Of a stretch of DNA of 64,000 nt, positions 63,706-64,000 are shown in pieces (position 1 is the first letter of the stretch; the number at the start of each line of letters is the position of its first letter). The position numbers were made by a program, and so were the translations under genes. The stretch is from Anthonomus grandis grandis (taxonomy: Eukaryota; Arthropoda; Insecta; Coleoptera; Curculionidae). The stretch spans positions 9,278,698 to 9,342,697 of the forward strand of contig NC_065564.1 of the NCBI RefSeq assembly GCF_022605725.1. The letters run 5' to 3'. The notes below the pieces were generated by a model that ran no database searches, had not been told where the DNA came from, and was given only the letters and a program-made list of their open reading frames with translations.

Positions 63706-64000
63706 AGCAGTAAGAGTGTTCCTGTTTATGACGTTTCTGATAAAGTTGCTTATTTATTTCTGCAAACGTCACATATTAATGAACATAAAGGTAAATGCCT
63801 TATTGATTCTGATAGCACCTTCACCCTACTGAAAGCATCAATTGCTGAACATTTGAAACTTACTCTAGTTAGTGGATCTTCCAAAACATTAAATCATTTA
63901 ATAGTAAGTCAGTAATAACAAATAAGTTAGTATTAATCAATATAGAGGTGGAAGTAGTGGCGGCCAGTGTCACAGCTTTAATATTAGATGATTGTCAGCA
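63706..64000 (+). pseudogene. Gypsy-like protease part (right of BEL insertion)
   Basis: VPVYDVSDKVAYLFLQTSHI and CLIDSDSTFTLLKASIAEHL are followed by a stop near 63913. The second part is an aspartic-protease start (LIDSGST is usual, here DSD). It continues the gag of 57930-58317, and the window ends inside it. Confidence 0.6.

Overview
The window looks like nuclear DNA from an insect. It is AT-rich and contains three intronless, cytosolic-type Hsp70 genes buried in transposable elements of groups common in insects (BEL/Pao, Ty3/gypsy, Ty1/copia, mariner-like, piggyBac, PIF/Harbinger, pogo-like, and an RNase H-bearing non-LTR element). The order and species cannot be fixed from the sequence; a large, repeat-rich genome such as a beetle's would fit. 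No bacterial operon, CRISPR array, tRNA or rRNA gene was seen.

The host genes are three direct (+) Hsp70 copies, each 647 codons: 12249-14192, 35576-37519 and 49322-51265. Each has the same promoter (a 5-bp-phased heat shock element array, then a TATA box), an AATAAA signal about 170-200 bp past the stop, and an EEVD C-terminus. The 3' flanks of copies 1 and 2 share a PIF/Harbinger-type MITE and a non-LTR remnant. Copy 3 keeps the uninterrupted MITE target, so the flanks group copies 1 and 2. The coding regions are mosaics, which points to gene conversion. Three further blocks (about 1790-1960, 31302-31678 and 39430-40015) resemble Hsp70 upstream DNA, or each other, but have no Hsp70 body.

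Layout. 1-1361: 3' part of a mariner-like element. 1362-3270: decayed DNA with a non-LTR remnant, into which a small fold-back element with a hammerhead-ribozyme-like core has inserted. 3272-11678: a long-TIR mariner-like element split by an intact BEL/Pao retrotransposon (3584-10127) whose LTRs read as identical. 12041-16290: Hsp70 copy 1 with MITE, solo BEL LTR and non-LTR remnant. 16863-23681: a decayed BEL/Pao element. 23682-27027: a 5'-truncated copia element. 27046-31301: a gag scrap and a piggyBac remnant, the latter split by a PIF/Harbinger element whose two genes interlock on opposite strands. 31302-35224: an orphan Hsp70-upstream-like block, then a mariner-like transposase split by a deleted copia element. 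35353-39010: Hsp70 copy 2 and its flank. 39005-40015: a LINE ORF1 remnant and a second orphan block. 40275-48569: a decayed gypsy element with a copia solo LTR in one LTR and a 4-kb pogo-like element in the other. 49099-51863: Hsp70 copy 3 and a MITE. 53030-57640: two non-LTR remnants and a DDE transposase with unusually wide D-E spacing. 57930-64000: a gypsy-like gag/protease fragment split by a BEL/Pao element (58318-63705).

Only the Hsp70 genes are expected to serve the host: they refold proteins under heat stress. The rest is nested mobile DNA. Target-site duplications, TA, TTAA or TTA targets, and paralogous empty sites let much of the insertion order be read directly.
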